This document shows positions 37,430 to 45,689 of a DNA stretch of 64,000 nucleotides, piece by piece (position 1 is the stretch's first letter; each line of letters starts with the position of its first letter). The stretch spans positions 248,001-312,000 of the forward strand of contig NZ_JAGSYH010000003.1 in assembly GCF_025685685.1 (NCBI RefSeq), read 5' to 3'. A program made the position numbers and the translations under genes. This stretch comes from Acidicapsa dinghuensis (lineage in GTDB: Bacteria > Acidobacteriota > Terriglobia > Terriglobales > Acidobacteriaceae). The notes under the pieces were generated by a model that did not search any database, was not told where the DNA came from, and saw nothing but the letters and a program-made list of their open reading frames with translations.

Positions 37430-40400
37430 ATGAGCCCAGATCGCCAGATTTTTTATGACCCTCAACGCAAACGCTGGAAGCGCCTGCGCCGCATCATGGA
37501 TGTCTCCGCGGTCATTTTCACCCTTGTCGTTACGATCTTTATCTTCAATGTACTGCGCGGGCAGCGCCTTCCTGAGTTACTGCTTCCGGCGCCGAAGCAC
37601 AACTATAAGGCGCTGCACGACCGCCAGTCAGATCTGATACGCGCGGAAAAAACGAAAGCGAAATCGAGTCGGCGCAAGACAACGAAGAAGGCGTCGGAGG
37701 TTCCGTTCAATACGGGCGAAGGCATCCGGACGGCGTACTACAGGCCAGACGATACGGCGAGCTATTCCTCGTTCAAGGAGCATGTCCATCAGATCGACAT
37801 CGTATTTCCAGTCTGGCTGCATGTCTCGCTGAGCAGCGGCGACCTGATGGAAGAATCGGGCGACGACCGGACCGAGTATCGCGCTGTGGATAACCGGAGT
37901 GTGCGCGACCCGGATGAGCTGAACAAGATCAAGAATGTGATTTCGGCGGCAAAGGAAGACACAGAAATCTTTCCCGACCTGACCAGCTACAATCCGCAGA
38001 ACCAGAGCTTTGACCCGGCGATTGGCTCGATTCTCATGGATCAGGGGAAGCGGGACGCGTTGCGGCAGCAGATTATTCAGTTCTTTGCCGGGTTGCCCAT
38101 GTATCGCGGCTTGTCGCTCGACATTGAAAACCTGCCGGATGAGGCTATTAGTTCGTACCTGCAGTTCATTCATGACTTGTATGCAGATATGCATGCTCGC
38201 AATCTGCGACTGTATGTAAACGTCGAGGCAGGCACGGATGACGATGATTTGAAGTCGATCGCAGCGAACTCCGACGGCGTGATTCTCATGAATTACGACG
38301 AGCACGAGGAGAACAGCGATCCGGGGCCGATTGCTTCACAGCAGTGGTTTCTGGGAAATCTGACGCGCGTGCTAAAGGATGTTCCGAAAGAGAAATTGAT
38401 CTGCGCGGTTGGTAATTTTGGCTATGACTGGTCGATGTCGATTCCCGACCCGAAGGACAAAAAACATCCGAAGCCGAAGGTGCTGAACACGGACGATCTT
38501 AGCGTGCAGGAGGCGTGGCAGCGTGCTTCCGATGCCGATGCCGATCTCGATCTCGATTACGACTCACTCAATCCGCATTACTCATTCATTGATGAGGACG
38601 AGCACGTACGCCATGTGGTGTGGTTCCTGGATGGCGTGACGCTGCTGGATGAAATGCGTGGCGCGCGGACGCTGGGTATTCAGACATTTGCACTTTGGTC
38701 GCTTGGGCAGGAAGACCGCTCACTTTGGAATATATGGGACAAGCCGAGCAGTGCGGATGCGCTAAATCAGCTCTCAGCAGTGCAGCCCGGCCACGATATC
38801 GACAGCGAAGGTGTTGGCGACATCCTGCGAATAAGCGGAACACCTAAGCCAGGACACCGTACAGTGCTGCAGGATACGGATGAATCAGACCTGCGGCGGC
38901 GGTTGATTATTGACGAGCACATGGATGAATATCCGCTAAGTTACAAGGTCACTTACTACGGATATCATCCAGGGGAAATTGCAATTAGTTTCGATGACGG
39001 ACCTGATCCGACGTGGTCTCCCAAGATTCTGGACATTCTTAAGAAGAAGAATGTAAAAGCAACGTTTATGCTGATCGGCTCACAGGCTCAGGAGAACGTG
39101 GGGATCATGCAGCGAATGGTGCGCGAAGGACATGAGATTGGAAATCATACCTATACGCACCCTGATATCAGTGAAATTTCGCCGCGACAGCTACAGCTGG
39201 AAGTAAATCTGACGGAGCGGTTATTCATCAGCAAGCTTGGAGTCCAGCCGCTGTACCTGCGTCCTCCGTATGACATTGATGAAGAGCCAGACACAGACGA
39301 TCAGGCTGAACCAGCGTACCGCATACAGCAGATGGGCTATGTGATTGTCGGCAACAAGATCGATACAGACGATTGGAACGAGCATCCGCGGAAGACGCCG
39401 CAGCAAATGATCACTTCGGTGCTTTCACAACTCGACGAGATGAAGACTAAGCCGCAGTTTCAGGGCTCAATCCTCTTGATGCATGACGGAGGCGGTAACC
39501 GTGCGCCAACAGTAGCAGCGTTGCCCGAGTTGATTGATGCTCTGCGTGCACATGGATATAAATTCGTTACTGTGAGTTCGTTGATGGGCAAGACCACGGC
39601 AGAGGTGATGCCCAAGATCACCGGTCTGCAATATTGGCGAGCGAGGGCCGACTCAGTTACGTTTAGTGCGCTGAGCCTGGTGGGACACTTCGTCGTCTGG
39701 GTTTTCTTTGTGGGCGATGTGTTGATGAGCGTCCGGCTGTTGCTTATCGGAGTACTGGCGCTGATTGACAGGCTTCGCGGGCATAAGCCAGATGTGCCGG
39801 AATTTACTCCAGCCGTAGCTGTATTGGTCCCAGCCTATAACGAAGAAACGGTCATTGTCCGCACAGTGCGTTCGGTGCTGAACTCGACGTACAAGAATCT
39901 GCGCGTGGTTGTGATTGACGATGGATCCAGTGACAGAACTGCAGAGGTAGCACGCGACGCCTACGGTCCAGAGATTGCAGCAGGCAAGGTCACGGTGCTC
40001 ACCAAAGCCAACGGCGGCAAAGCTGCTGCGCTCAATTACGGACTTGAGCATCTGACGGAAGAGTTCTATGTCGGCATCGATGCGGATACGGTGATTGCTC
40101 CGGACGCCATTACTAAGCTGATTCCGCATTTTGTGGATGAGCGCGTCGGCGCGGTTGCCGGCAATGCCAAGGTTGGCAATCGAGTGAATCTGTGGACCCG
40201 CTGGCAGGCGCTTGAATACATTACGAGCCAGAATTTCGAACGGCGGGCACTGAATCTATTTAATGTAGTGACCGTAGTACCGGGAGCTATTGGCGCGTGG
40301 CGGACAGGCCCCGTCAAAACTGCGGGCGGCTATCCGGTAAACACCGTGGCGGAAGATGCAGACCTGACGATGAGCCTGCTGGAGCAAGGTCTAAAAGTGG

Positions 40401-40963
40401 TTTACGAAGACCGCTCGCTGGCGTTTACGGAAGCACCGATTAACGCGACAGGGCTGATGCGGCAACGCTTCCGGTGGTCGTTTGGCACGCTTCAGGCAGT
40501 GTGGAAGCATCGCGCGGCGTTCTCGACAAATAAGGCAATGGGGCTGTTTGCATTGCCGAATATCGTTATCTTCCAGATGCTGCTGCCGCTGGTGTCGCCA
40601 TTCATTGACCTGATGTTTGTGTATGGTACGCTGCAGTTTTTGTATAACAGCTACTTCCATCCGGAAGCCGCGAGCATGGCTTCATTTGAGAAGCTGGTCG
40701 CCTATTTTCTGACCTTCATGGTTATCGACTTCATCACCTCTACGATTGCGTTTAGCCTGGAACCGAGGCACGCGGCAAACAAAGGCGACGGATGGCTGCT
40801 GTTCCATATTTGGCTACAACGGTTTGCTTACCGGCAGGTCTTCTCGGTGGTGTTGTTCAAGACGATCAAACGCGCGATTGACGGCCGGCCGTTTAACTGG
40901 GACAAAATTGCCAGAACGGCAAAGATGAGCAAACAGACCGACCGGTTGATGGAGGGAGTGTAG
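37430..40963 (+). CDS. GH18-like / NodB deacetylase / GT2 synthase fusion (exopolysaccharide assembly)
   Basis: 1177-residue membrane protein joining three enzyme modules. Residues about 22-45 are a membrane anchor. A GH18-like hydrolase module (about 95-480) has the catalytic motif in GLSLDIENLP (Asp231, Glu233). A NodB polysaccharide deacetylase module (about 512-720) has SFDDGPDP (metal-binding Asp523), GHEIGNHTYTH (His573, His577) and LYLRPPYD. A GT2 processive synthase module (about 795-1080) has VLVPAYNEE, IDDGSSD (830), DAD (884-886), VAEDADL (Asp976) and QRFRW (Gln1012-Trp1016), with membrane helices on both sides. This combines in one chain what PgaB (deacetylase plus hydrolase) and PgaC (synthase) do separately, so a beta-1,6- or beta-1,4-GlcNAc-type polymer is the best guess. 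Confidence 0.93.
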   Translation: MSPDRQIFYDPQRKRWKRLRRIMDVSAVIFTLVVTIFIFNVLRGQRLPELLLPAPKHNYKALHDRQSDLIRAEKTKAKSSRRKTTKKASEVPFNTGEGIRTAYYRPDDTASYSSFKEHVHQIDIVFPVWLHVSLSSGDLMEESGDDRTEYRAVDNRSVRDPDELNKIKNVISAAKEDTEIFPDLTSYNPQNQSFDPAIGSILMDQGKRDALRQQIIQFFAGLPMYRGLSLDIENLPDEAISSYLQFIHDLYADMHARNLRLYVNVEAGTDDDDLKSIAANSDGVILMNYDEHEENSDPGPIASQQWFLGNLTRVLKDVPKEKLICAVGNFGYDWSMSIPDPKDKKHPKPKVLNTDDLSVQEAWQRASDADADLDLDYDSLNPHYSFIDEDEHVRHVVWFLDGVTLLDEMRGARTLGIQTFALWSLGQEDRSLWNIWDKPSSADALNQLSAVQPGHDIDSEGVGDILRISGTPKPGHRTVLQDTDESDLRRRLIIDEHMDEYPLSYKVTYYGYHPGEIAISFDDGPDPTWSPKILDILKKKNVKATFMLIGSQAQENVGIMQRMVREGHEIGNHTYTHPDISEISPRQLQLEVNLTERLFISKLGVQPLYLRPPYDIDEEPDTDDQAEPAYRIQQMGYVIVGNKIDTDDWNEHPRKTPQQMITSVLSQLDEMKTKPQFQGSILLMHDGGGNRAPTVAALPELIDALRAHGYKFVTVSSLMGKTTAEVMPKITGLQYWRARADSVTFSALSLVGHFVVWVFFVGDVLMSVRLLLIGVLALIDRLRGHKPDVPEFTPAVAVLVPAYNEETVIVRTVRSVLNSTYKNLRVVVIDDGSSDRTAEVARDAYGPEIAAGKVTVLTKANGGKAAALNYGLEHLTEEFYVGIDADTVIAPDAITKLIPHFVDERVGAVAGNAKVGNRVNLWTRWQALEYITSQNFERRALNLFNVVTVVPGAIGAWRTGPVKTAGGYPVNTVAEDADLTMSLLEQGLKVVYEDRSLAFTEAPINATGLMRQRFRWSFGTLQAVWKHRAAFSTNKAMGLFALPNIVIFQMLLPLVSPFIDLMFVYGTLQFLYNSYFHPEAASMASFEKLVAYFLTFMVIDFITSTIAFSLEPRHAANKGDGWLLFHIWLQRFAYRQVFSVVLFKTIKRAIDGRPFNWDKIARTAKMSKQTDRLMEGV

Positions 40964-41003
40964 CTCGTTTAACCATGATCAACGGCATTCCGGCTCTTCT
41001 CGT

Positions 41004-41528
41004 TTACATGGAAGAACCAGAACGAGAACTGGGGCGTGGATGGCCCGGAGGCAGAGTGCGCAGGAATGCGATGATCTGCCAGCGCTGATCTTCAGGAAGC
41101 GAGCTCCACTGTGGCATTCCCTGGTACGGATCGCCGTGCTGCAGCATCCAGGCGAGTTCACCGTCGGTTGCGTGACGAATACGCTCGGTACGCAGGCTCG
41201 GACGGTTGGGACGACCGTTCGCATCGGCTGCGTGGCATTTGGCGCAGTTTGCCAGGAAAAGCTGATGACCTGCCTCGGCTGCCTGCGGATTGTGTGCGAA
41301 AGGGTTCTTGCGGGCGCGATCTTCGTCGGGAACACGATGCAGCCATTTGCCGTCGAACACTCTGGTCTGCGCGAAGCTGATGGTCGAGTACCCCGCTGCC
41401 AGGATTATCAGACTCGAAACGATGATTGCGGCAGAGAGAAGAAGAGGTTGGCGCTTACGAGATTCGGCCTGGGGTGGTTTACGCTGGTCGCTGCTGACTT
41501 CCTGAGCGGCGGGAAGTGAAGACGGCAT
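41004..41528 (-). CDS. Membrane-anchored class I cytochrome c
   Basis: 174-residue protein with an N-terminal anchor (LLLSAAIIVSSLIILAAGYS) and one c-type haem domain. CAKCH at residues 95-99 binds haem; the likely distal Met is in YQGMPQWSS. The C-terminal DQRWQIIAFLRTLP helix is typical of the class. An alternative upstream start (41603) is rejected because it adds 25 residues without family features; ATG 41528 has GAGGG ten bases upstream. Divergent from the ion-channel gene. Likely electron carrier to an oxidase or to an alcohol/sugar dehydrogenase; partners are not in the window. Confidence 0.9.
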   Translation of the reverse strand: MPSSLPAAQEVSSDQRKPPQAESRKRQPLLLSAAIIVSSLIILAAGYSTISFAQTRVFDGKWLHRVPDEDRARKNPFAHNPQAAEAGHQLFLANCAKCHAADANGRPNRPSLRTERIRHATDGELAWMLQHGDPYQGMPQWSSLPEDQRWQIIAFLRTLPPGHPRPSSRSGSSM

Positions 41529-41662
41529 CAATACTGTTCCCTCTATATCGATGGTAGCCGACCGGAATGATGAAACGTAATTGCGCCGGCGGCATCGAAC
41601 CACCGATGCTCACAGAATCGAGCCTGATTCTGATTTTGGACATCCGCTTTTATAGTGATCTC

Positions 41663-42871
41663 ATGCACCCTGCAGCACTCATTGCCGGTTTGGCTCTTCT
41701 CGCATTTGTTCTGCTCGATGCGTTTCAGACAATTATTCTGCCGCGCAGACCGGTTGGACGGTTTCGTATCACCCGCCTGTTCTTTTTGGTGACATGGTAT
41801 CCGTGGACCGCACTCGCGCAGCTGATGCGTGAACGTAAGACCCGAGAACAGATGTACAGCGTGTATGGACCGCTGGCTCTGCTGCTGTTGTTTGTGCTCT
41901 GGGCGGCGCTGCTTACCTGTGCCTATGCGCTGATGTATTTCGGCCTGCACGAGCCATTTGTCGATCCAGAGCATCCAACGAGAATTTTTGCGGTGTTCCG
42001 CAGCTGCCTTTATGTCAGCGGAACCACCATCTTTACCCTGGGCCTCGGAGATGTGCAACCGGCCAACCAGATTGCACGCATGCTGACAGTGCTTGAGGCG
42101 GGTACGGGGCTCGGCTTCGTGGCTCTGGTGATCGGCTACGTGCCGGTGCTGTATACGGCGTTTTCTAGTCGGGAAGTATCGGTGGCATTGCTGGATGCGC
42201 GGGCGGGTTCGCCTCCCAGCGCTAGCGAGATGCTGCTGCGGCATAATTTCAAAGGCGGCCACGAGGCGCTAATCGTGCTCCTGGCGGAGTGGGAGCGATG
42301 GGCAGCCGGCATGCTGGAAACCCACATCTCGTATCCCATCCTGTGCTACTACCGGTCGCAGCACGACAACCAAAGCTGGCTCTCGGCGATCACAGCGATT
42401 CTGGATACGTGCGCGCTGCTGATCACGACCATCGAGGGACCATGCACTCGTCAGGCACAGCTTACCTTCGCTATAGCGCGGCACGTGCTGGTTGATCTAG
42501 GGCATGTGTTTCATCGCGAAACCGAGGAAAAACGATATCGCGAAAGCAAACCTGTACGGTTGCAGGATGAAGAGTTTGCACGGCTTTGCGACGCATTGTC
42601 AGAGGTAGGGTTTTCACTCTGCGGGGATTTGACGACACGGAAGCGCCTGGATGCGATCCGCAAGATGTATGAACCACATGCGCAGGCAATGGCGGATTAC
42701 TTAAAGCTCGACCTGCCTCTTTGGATGCCGCCTCCAACAGCAAAGCCGGATAACTGGAAGACGGTAGCTAATCTTCGGACCCCAACTGCTGTTGCCGACC
42801 GGCTGATAACGCAAATCAGCCTGCGTTCCGCAGCATCCGGGCTGCAGGATGACGAGTTACACCCGCTGTAA
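41663..42871 (+). CDS. Putative potassium-channel-like membrane protein with long cytosolic C-terminus
   Basis: 402-residue protein. Three to four hydrophobic helices (ALIAGLALLAFVLLDAFQTII; LALLLLFVLWAALLTCAYALMYFG; LTVLEAGTGLGFVALVIGYV) with a pore loop FRSCLYVSGTTIFTLGLGDVQP between the last two. The T-L-G-L-G-D filter resembles the TxGYGD signature of potassium channels, with Leu in the Tyr position. About 200 residues after the pore are soluble and rich in helices (HNFKGGHEALIVLLAEWERW); no RCK nucleotide-binding motif was recognised. ATG 41663 was chosen because it begins the first helix; ATG 41606 is possible. Ion selectivity is unproven. Confidence 0.72.
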   Translation: MHPAALIAGLALLAFVLLDAFQTIILPRRPVGRFRITRLFFLVTWYPWTALAQLMRERKTREQMYSVYGPLALLLLFVLWAALLTCAYALMYFGLHEPFVDPEHPTRIFAVFRSCLYVSGTTIFTLGLGDVQPANQIARMLTVLEAGTGLGFVALVIGYVPVLYTAFSSREVSVALLDARAGSPPSASEMLLRHNFKGGHEALIVLLAEWERWAAGMLETHISYPILCYYRSQHDNQSWLSAITAILDTCALLITTIEGPCTRQAQLTFAIARHVLVDLGHVFHRETEEKRYRESKPVRLQDEEFARLCDALSEVGFSLCGDLTTRKRLDAIRKMYEPHAQAMADYLKLDLPLWMPPPTAKPDNWKTVANLRTPTAVADRLITQISLRSAASGLQDDELHPL

Positions 42872-42956
42872 TCGGATTGAAGATCGGAAATTGGATTCCT
42901 CGATCTCCAACCGTATCGACTTCGCAGCACTGCGCAGCTTCGGCTAGACTTGCAGC

Positions 42957-44546
42957 ATGGCGCACGAATCGGTTTTCCCTATCCAGATGCTGTCGCCCAA
43001 GGGCGAATTCAAGAATGAACCGTTTGTCGACTTTGCCGATCCCGAGAATGCCCGGGCGATGCGCGAGGCGCTGGCAGATGTGGCCACCAAGCTTGGGCGT
43101 GAATATGACCTGGTCATTGGTGGGCACCGTGAGCGGACGACGGGCAAGATCACCTCGATCAATCCGGCGAAACCTGCGCAGGTGGTGGGTGTGCACCAGA
43201 AAGCAGGCGCGGAGCACGCGCAGGAAGCGATGGATGCAGCGCTGCGTGCGTTCCACTCATGGAGCAGAACACCGGTTGAGGTGCGGGCATCGCTGCTGCT
43301 GGGTGCGGCTGAGATCATTCGCAATCGCAAATTTGAGTTTGCCGCGTGGCTGACCTATGAGGTGGGCAAGAACTGGGCCGAAGCCGACGCCGATGTGGCC
43401 GAAACAATCGACTTTCTGGAGTTCTACGCTCGCGAGGCCCTGCGGCTGGCGCACGCAACGACGCCGATTCAGTATCCGGGTGAGAAAAACCGCCTGATGT
43501 ACATTCCCCTGGGAGTCGGTGCTGTGATTCCGCCGTGGAATTTCCCGTTCGCGATTATGGCGGGGATGACGACGGCTGCGATTGTTACCGGAAACACAGT
43601 GATTTTGAAGCCATCGAGCGATTCACCGACGATTGCGGCGCAGTTTATGGAAGTGCTGGAGGAAGCAGGTCTGCCGGCGGGCGTGGTGAACTTCTGCCCT
43701 GGCTCGGGAGCCACCTTTGGCAACGCGATCGTGGCGCATCCGAAGACGCGTTTTGTGGCGTTCACCGGATCGAAGCCCGTGGGCCTGGATATTCACGAGC
43801 TCGCGGCAAAAACGCAACCCGGGCAGATCTGGATCAAGCGCACGGTGCTGGAGATGGGCGGCAAGGACTCGATTGTGGTCTGCGCCGATGCGGATGTAGA
43901 TTCCGCGGCAGACGGCGTGGTGGCTTCAGCCTTTGGGTTCAGCGGGCAGAAATGCTCGGCCTGCTCCCGCGCTATTATCGAGGCGCCGATCTATGACGTC
44001 TTTGTCGAGAAAGTGCGAGAGCGTGTGGCGAAACTGACCGTTGGCGATCCTGCCAGAAACCCAAATATGGGACCAGTGGTCAACGCAGCTGCGCGCGACT
44101 CTATCCTTGGCTACATAGAGAAGGGCAAGGCCGAAGGGCGGCTTATTTCCGGTGGCGCCGCAGTCGAAACGGCGGCCGGTGGCTATTTCATCCAGCCGAC
44201 CGTAATTGCCGATATTGATCCAGACGCGGTGATTGCGCAGGAAGAAATCTTTGGACCAGTGTTGGCGCTGATCAAAGTGGAGAGCTTTGAAGAGGGGCTG
44301 GCAGTGGCCAACAATACCGAGTTTGGCTTGACCGGCGCACTGTACACCAACGATCACGAACGGCTGAAGCAGGCAGCGGATGAGTTCCATGTGGGCAATC
44401 TGTATCTGAACCGCAAATGCACGGGTGCGATGGTGGGTGCACATCCGTTTGGTGGATTCAATATGAGCGGAACAGACTCGAAGGCCGGCGGTCCGGATTA
44501 TCTGCTGCTGTTTACGCAGGCCAAGAGCGTCGCCGAGAAGCTGTAG
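42957..44546 (+). CDS. pruA: L-glutamate gamma-semialdehyde dehydrogenase (1-pyrroline-5-carboxylate dehydrogenase)
   Basis: Oxidises glutamate semialdehyde to glutamate with NAD, the second step of proline degradation. 529 residues, the length of the stand-alone RocA-type enzyme. N-terminal FKNEPFVDFADPENARAMREAL and YDLVIGGHRERTTGKITSINP are characteristic of this subgroup. Catalytic features: VIPPWNFPFAI, ILKPSSDSPTIAA, FTGSKPVGLDI, LEMGGKDSIVV (the glutamate general base), and FGFSGQKCSACSR (Cys at about residue 333). No proline dehydrogenase gene adjoins it. Followed after 21 bases by a short-chain dehydrogenase gene, so they may be co-transcribed. Confidence 0.95.
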   Translation: MAHESVFPIQMLSPKGEFKNEPFVDFADPENARAMREALADVATKLGREYDLVIGGHRERTTGKITSINPAKPAQVVGVHQKAGAEHAQEAMDAALRAFHSWSRTPVEVRASLLLGAAEIIRNRKFEFAAWLTYEVGKNWAEADADVAETIDFLEFYAREALRLAHATTPIQYPGEKNRLMYIPLGVGAVIPPWNFPFAIMAGMTTAAIVTGNTVILKPSSDSPTIAAQFMEVLEEAGLPAGVVNFCPGSGATFGNAIVAHPKTRFVAFTGSKPVGLDIHELAAKTQPGQIWIKRTVLEMGGKDSIVVCADADVDSAADGVVASAFGFSGQKCSACSRAIIEAPIYDVFVEKVRERVAKLTVGDPARNPNMGPVVNAAARDSILGYIEKGKAEGRLISGGAAVETAAGGYFIQPTVIADIDPDAVIAQEEIFGPVLALIKVESFEEGLAVANNTEFGLTGALYTNDHERLKQAADEFHVGNLYLNRKCTGAMVGAHPFGGFNMSGTDSKAGGPDYLLLFTQAKSVAEKL

Positions 44547-44567
44547 CGCGGCGCACAGGTTAGCGAA

Positions 44568-45356
44568 ATGACAACGAAGACAGACAGCCGGGTTGCGGTC
44601 ATAACGGGTGGCGCGCAGGGGATCGGTCGCAGGACTGCAGAGTTGCTAGCTTCACGCGGCTACAACATCGCCATCATTGACCTCCGCGAGCCTGCGCAGA
44701 CCGTCCTCGCTATTGAAACACAGGGTGGAACGGCGATTGGCTTTGCCGGGGACATCACGGATGAAGCCACGGTAGAGCGGTTTGCCGACAAGGTCTTCCA
44801 CACGTTCGGCCCAGTCGACGTTCTGGTAAACAATGCAGGTATTAGTTGCATTTGTGCGGCGGAAGACACGGAGGCCCATATATACCGGCGAGTGATGGAA
44901 GTGAACCTTGTCGCTCCATTTCTGCTGGCGAAGGCTTTTGGGCGCGGAATGCTGGAGCGGCACAGCGGTGCAATCGTAAATGTAGCCTCGATCGCAGGGC
45001 TAGCTGGCGTCTCAGACCGCGCCGCCTACAATGCATCGAAACATGGGCTGGTGGGGCTTACGCGCACATTGGCAGCAGAGTGGGGCGGACGGGGCGTTCG
45101 CGTGAATGCGGTCTGTCCCGGCTGGGTGAAGACGGAGATGGACGCCACCGACCAGGCCGGAGGCAGCTATTCAGATACGGACATTACCCAGCGCGTACCG
45201 ATGGGCCGGTTCGCGACTCCGGATGACGTCGCGCGGGCGATCGCCTTCCTGGCAGATAACGCGGAGAGTGGATTTGTGAATGGCCACACGCTCACGGTCG
45301 ATGGTGGATGGACGGCAGACGCTAGCTGGGAATCGGTTCGCCTGCGCAAGCGGTGA
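44568..45356 (+). CDS. SDR-family NAD(P)-dependent oxidoreductase
   Basis: Classical short-chain dehydrogenase of 262 residues. Nucleotide-binding TGGAQGIGRRTAELLASRG near the N-terminus, NNAG loop, IVNVASIAGLAGVSDRAAYNASKHGLVGLTR containing the catalytic Ser and Tyr-x-x-x-Lys, and VNAVCPGWVKTEM after it. The Asp in IIDLRE at the end of strand beta2 favours NAD over NADP. Substrate is not deducible; homologues reduce ketones of sugars, acyl-ACPs or act on glucose. Directly downstream of pruA (21 bases). Confidence 0.93.
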   Translation: MTTKTDSRVAVITGGAQGIGRRTAELLASRGYNIAIIDLREPAQTVLAIETQGGTAIGFAGDITDEATVERFADKVFHTFGPVDVLVNNAGISCICAAEDTEAHIYRRVMEVNLVAPFLLAKAFGRGMLERHSGAIVNVASIAGLAGVSDRAAYNASKHGLVGLTRTLAAEWGGRGVRVNAVCPGWVKTEMDATDQAGGSYSDTDITQRVPMGRFATPDDVARAIAFLADNAESGFVNGHTLTVDGGWTADASWESVRLRKR

Positions 45357-45689
45357 GCGCTGATTCTCTGACTCTCTTTTCAAGGTCCAGAGGACGAGCA
45401 ATCCGCCAACCCTTTGACAAAATCTTGCGCGTTTTCGGCCAACGCATACGCCTGTCTTCACATCTAATTCGTGGAAAAAATAAAACAGGTTGCGGGGCGT
45501 CTGCGATCGGGCCGGGGATTATCGCTGCATTCCGGGGTATTCAATCTGAGTCCTTTTATCTAAGCTTTGCTAAGAAAGTGTGCGTTTGCGAAGATAGAGA
45601 CTCGATAAAATTATCTCTGTCCCCCTCTCGAATATGGAAAGGGTCTGAGCAAGCGCAGGGTCTTTCGCAGCCATTGATGACAAGGGCTC
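45357..45689. other. Intergenic region upstream of the histidine kinase gene
   Basis: 333 bases, more AT-rich than the flanks. TTGACA occurs near 45414 but no good -10 element lies at proper spacing. No gene or RNA structure is convincing. Confidence 0.5.

Noticed and set aside
45357-45689. Promoter beginning with TTGACA near 45414
   Set aside because: No acceptable -10 box 16-18 bases downstream.
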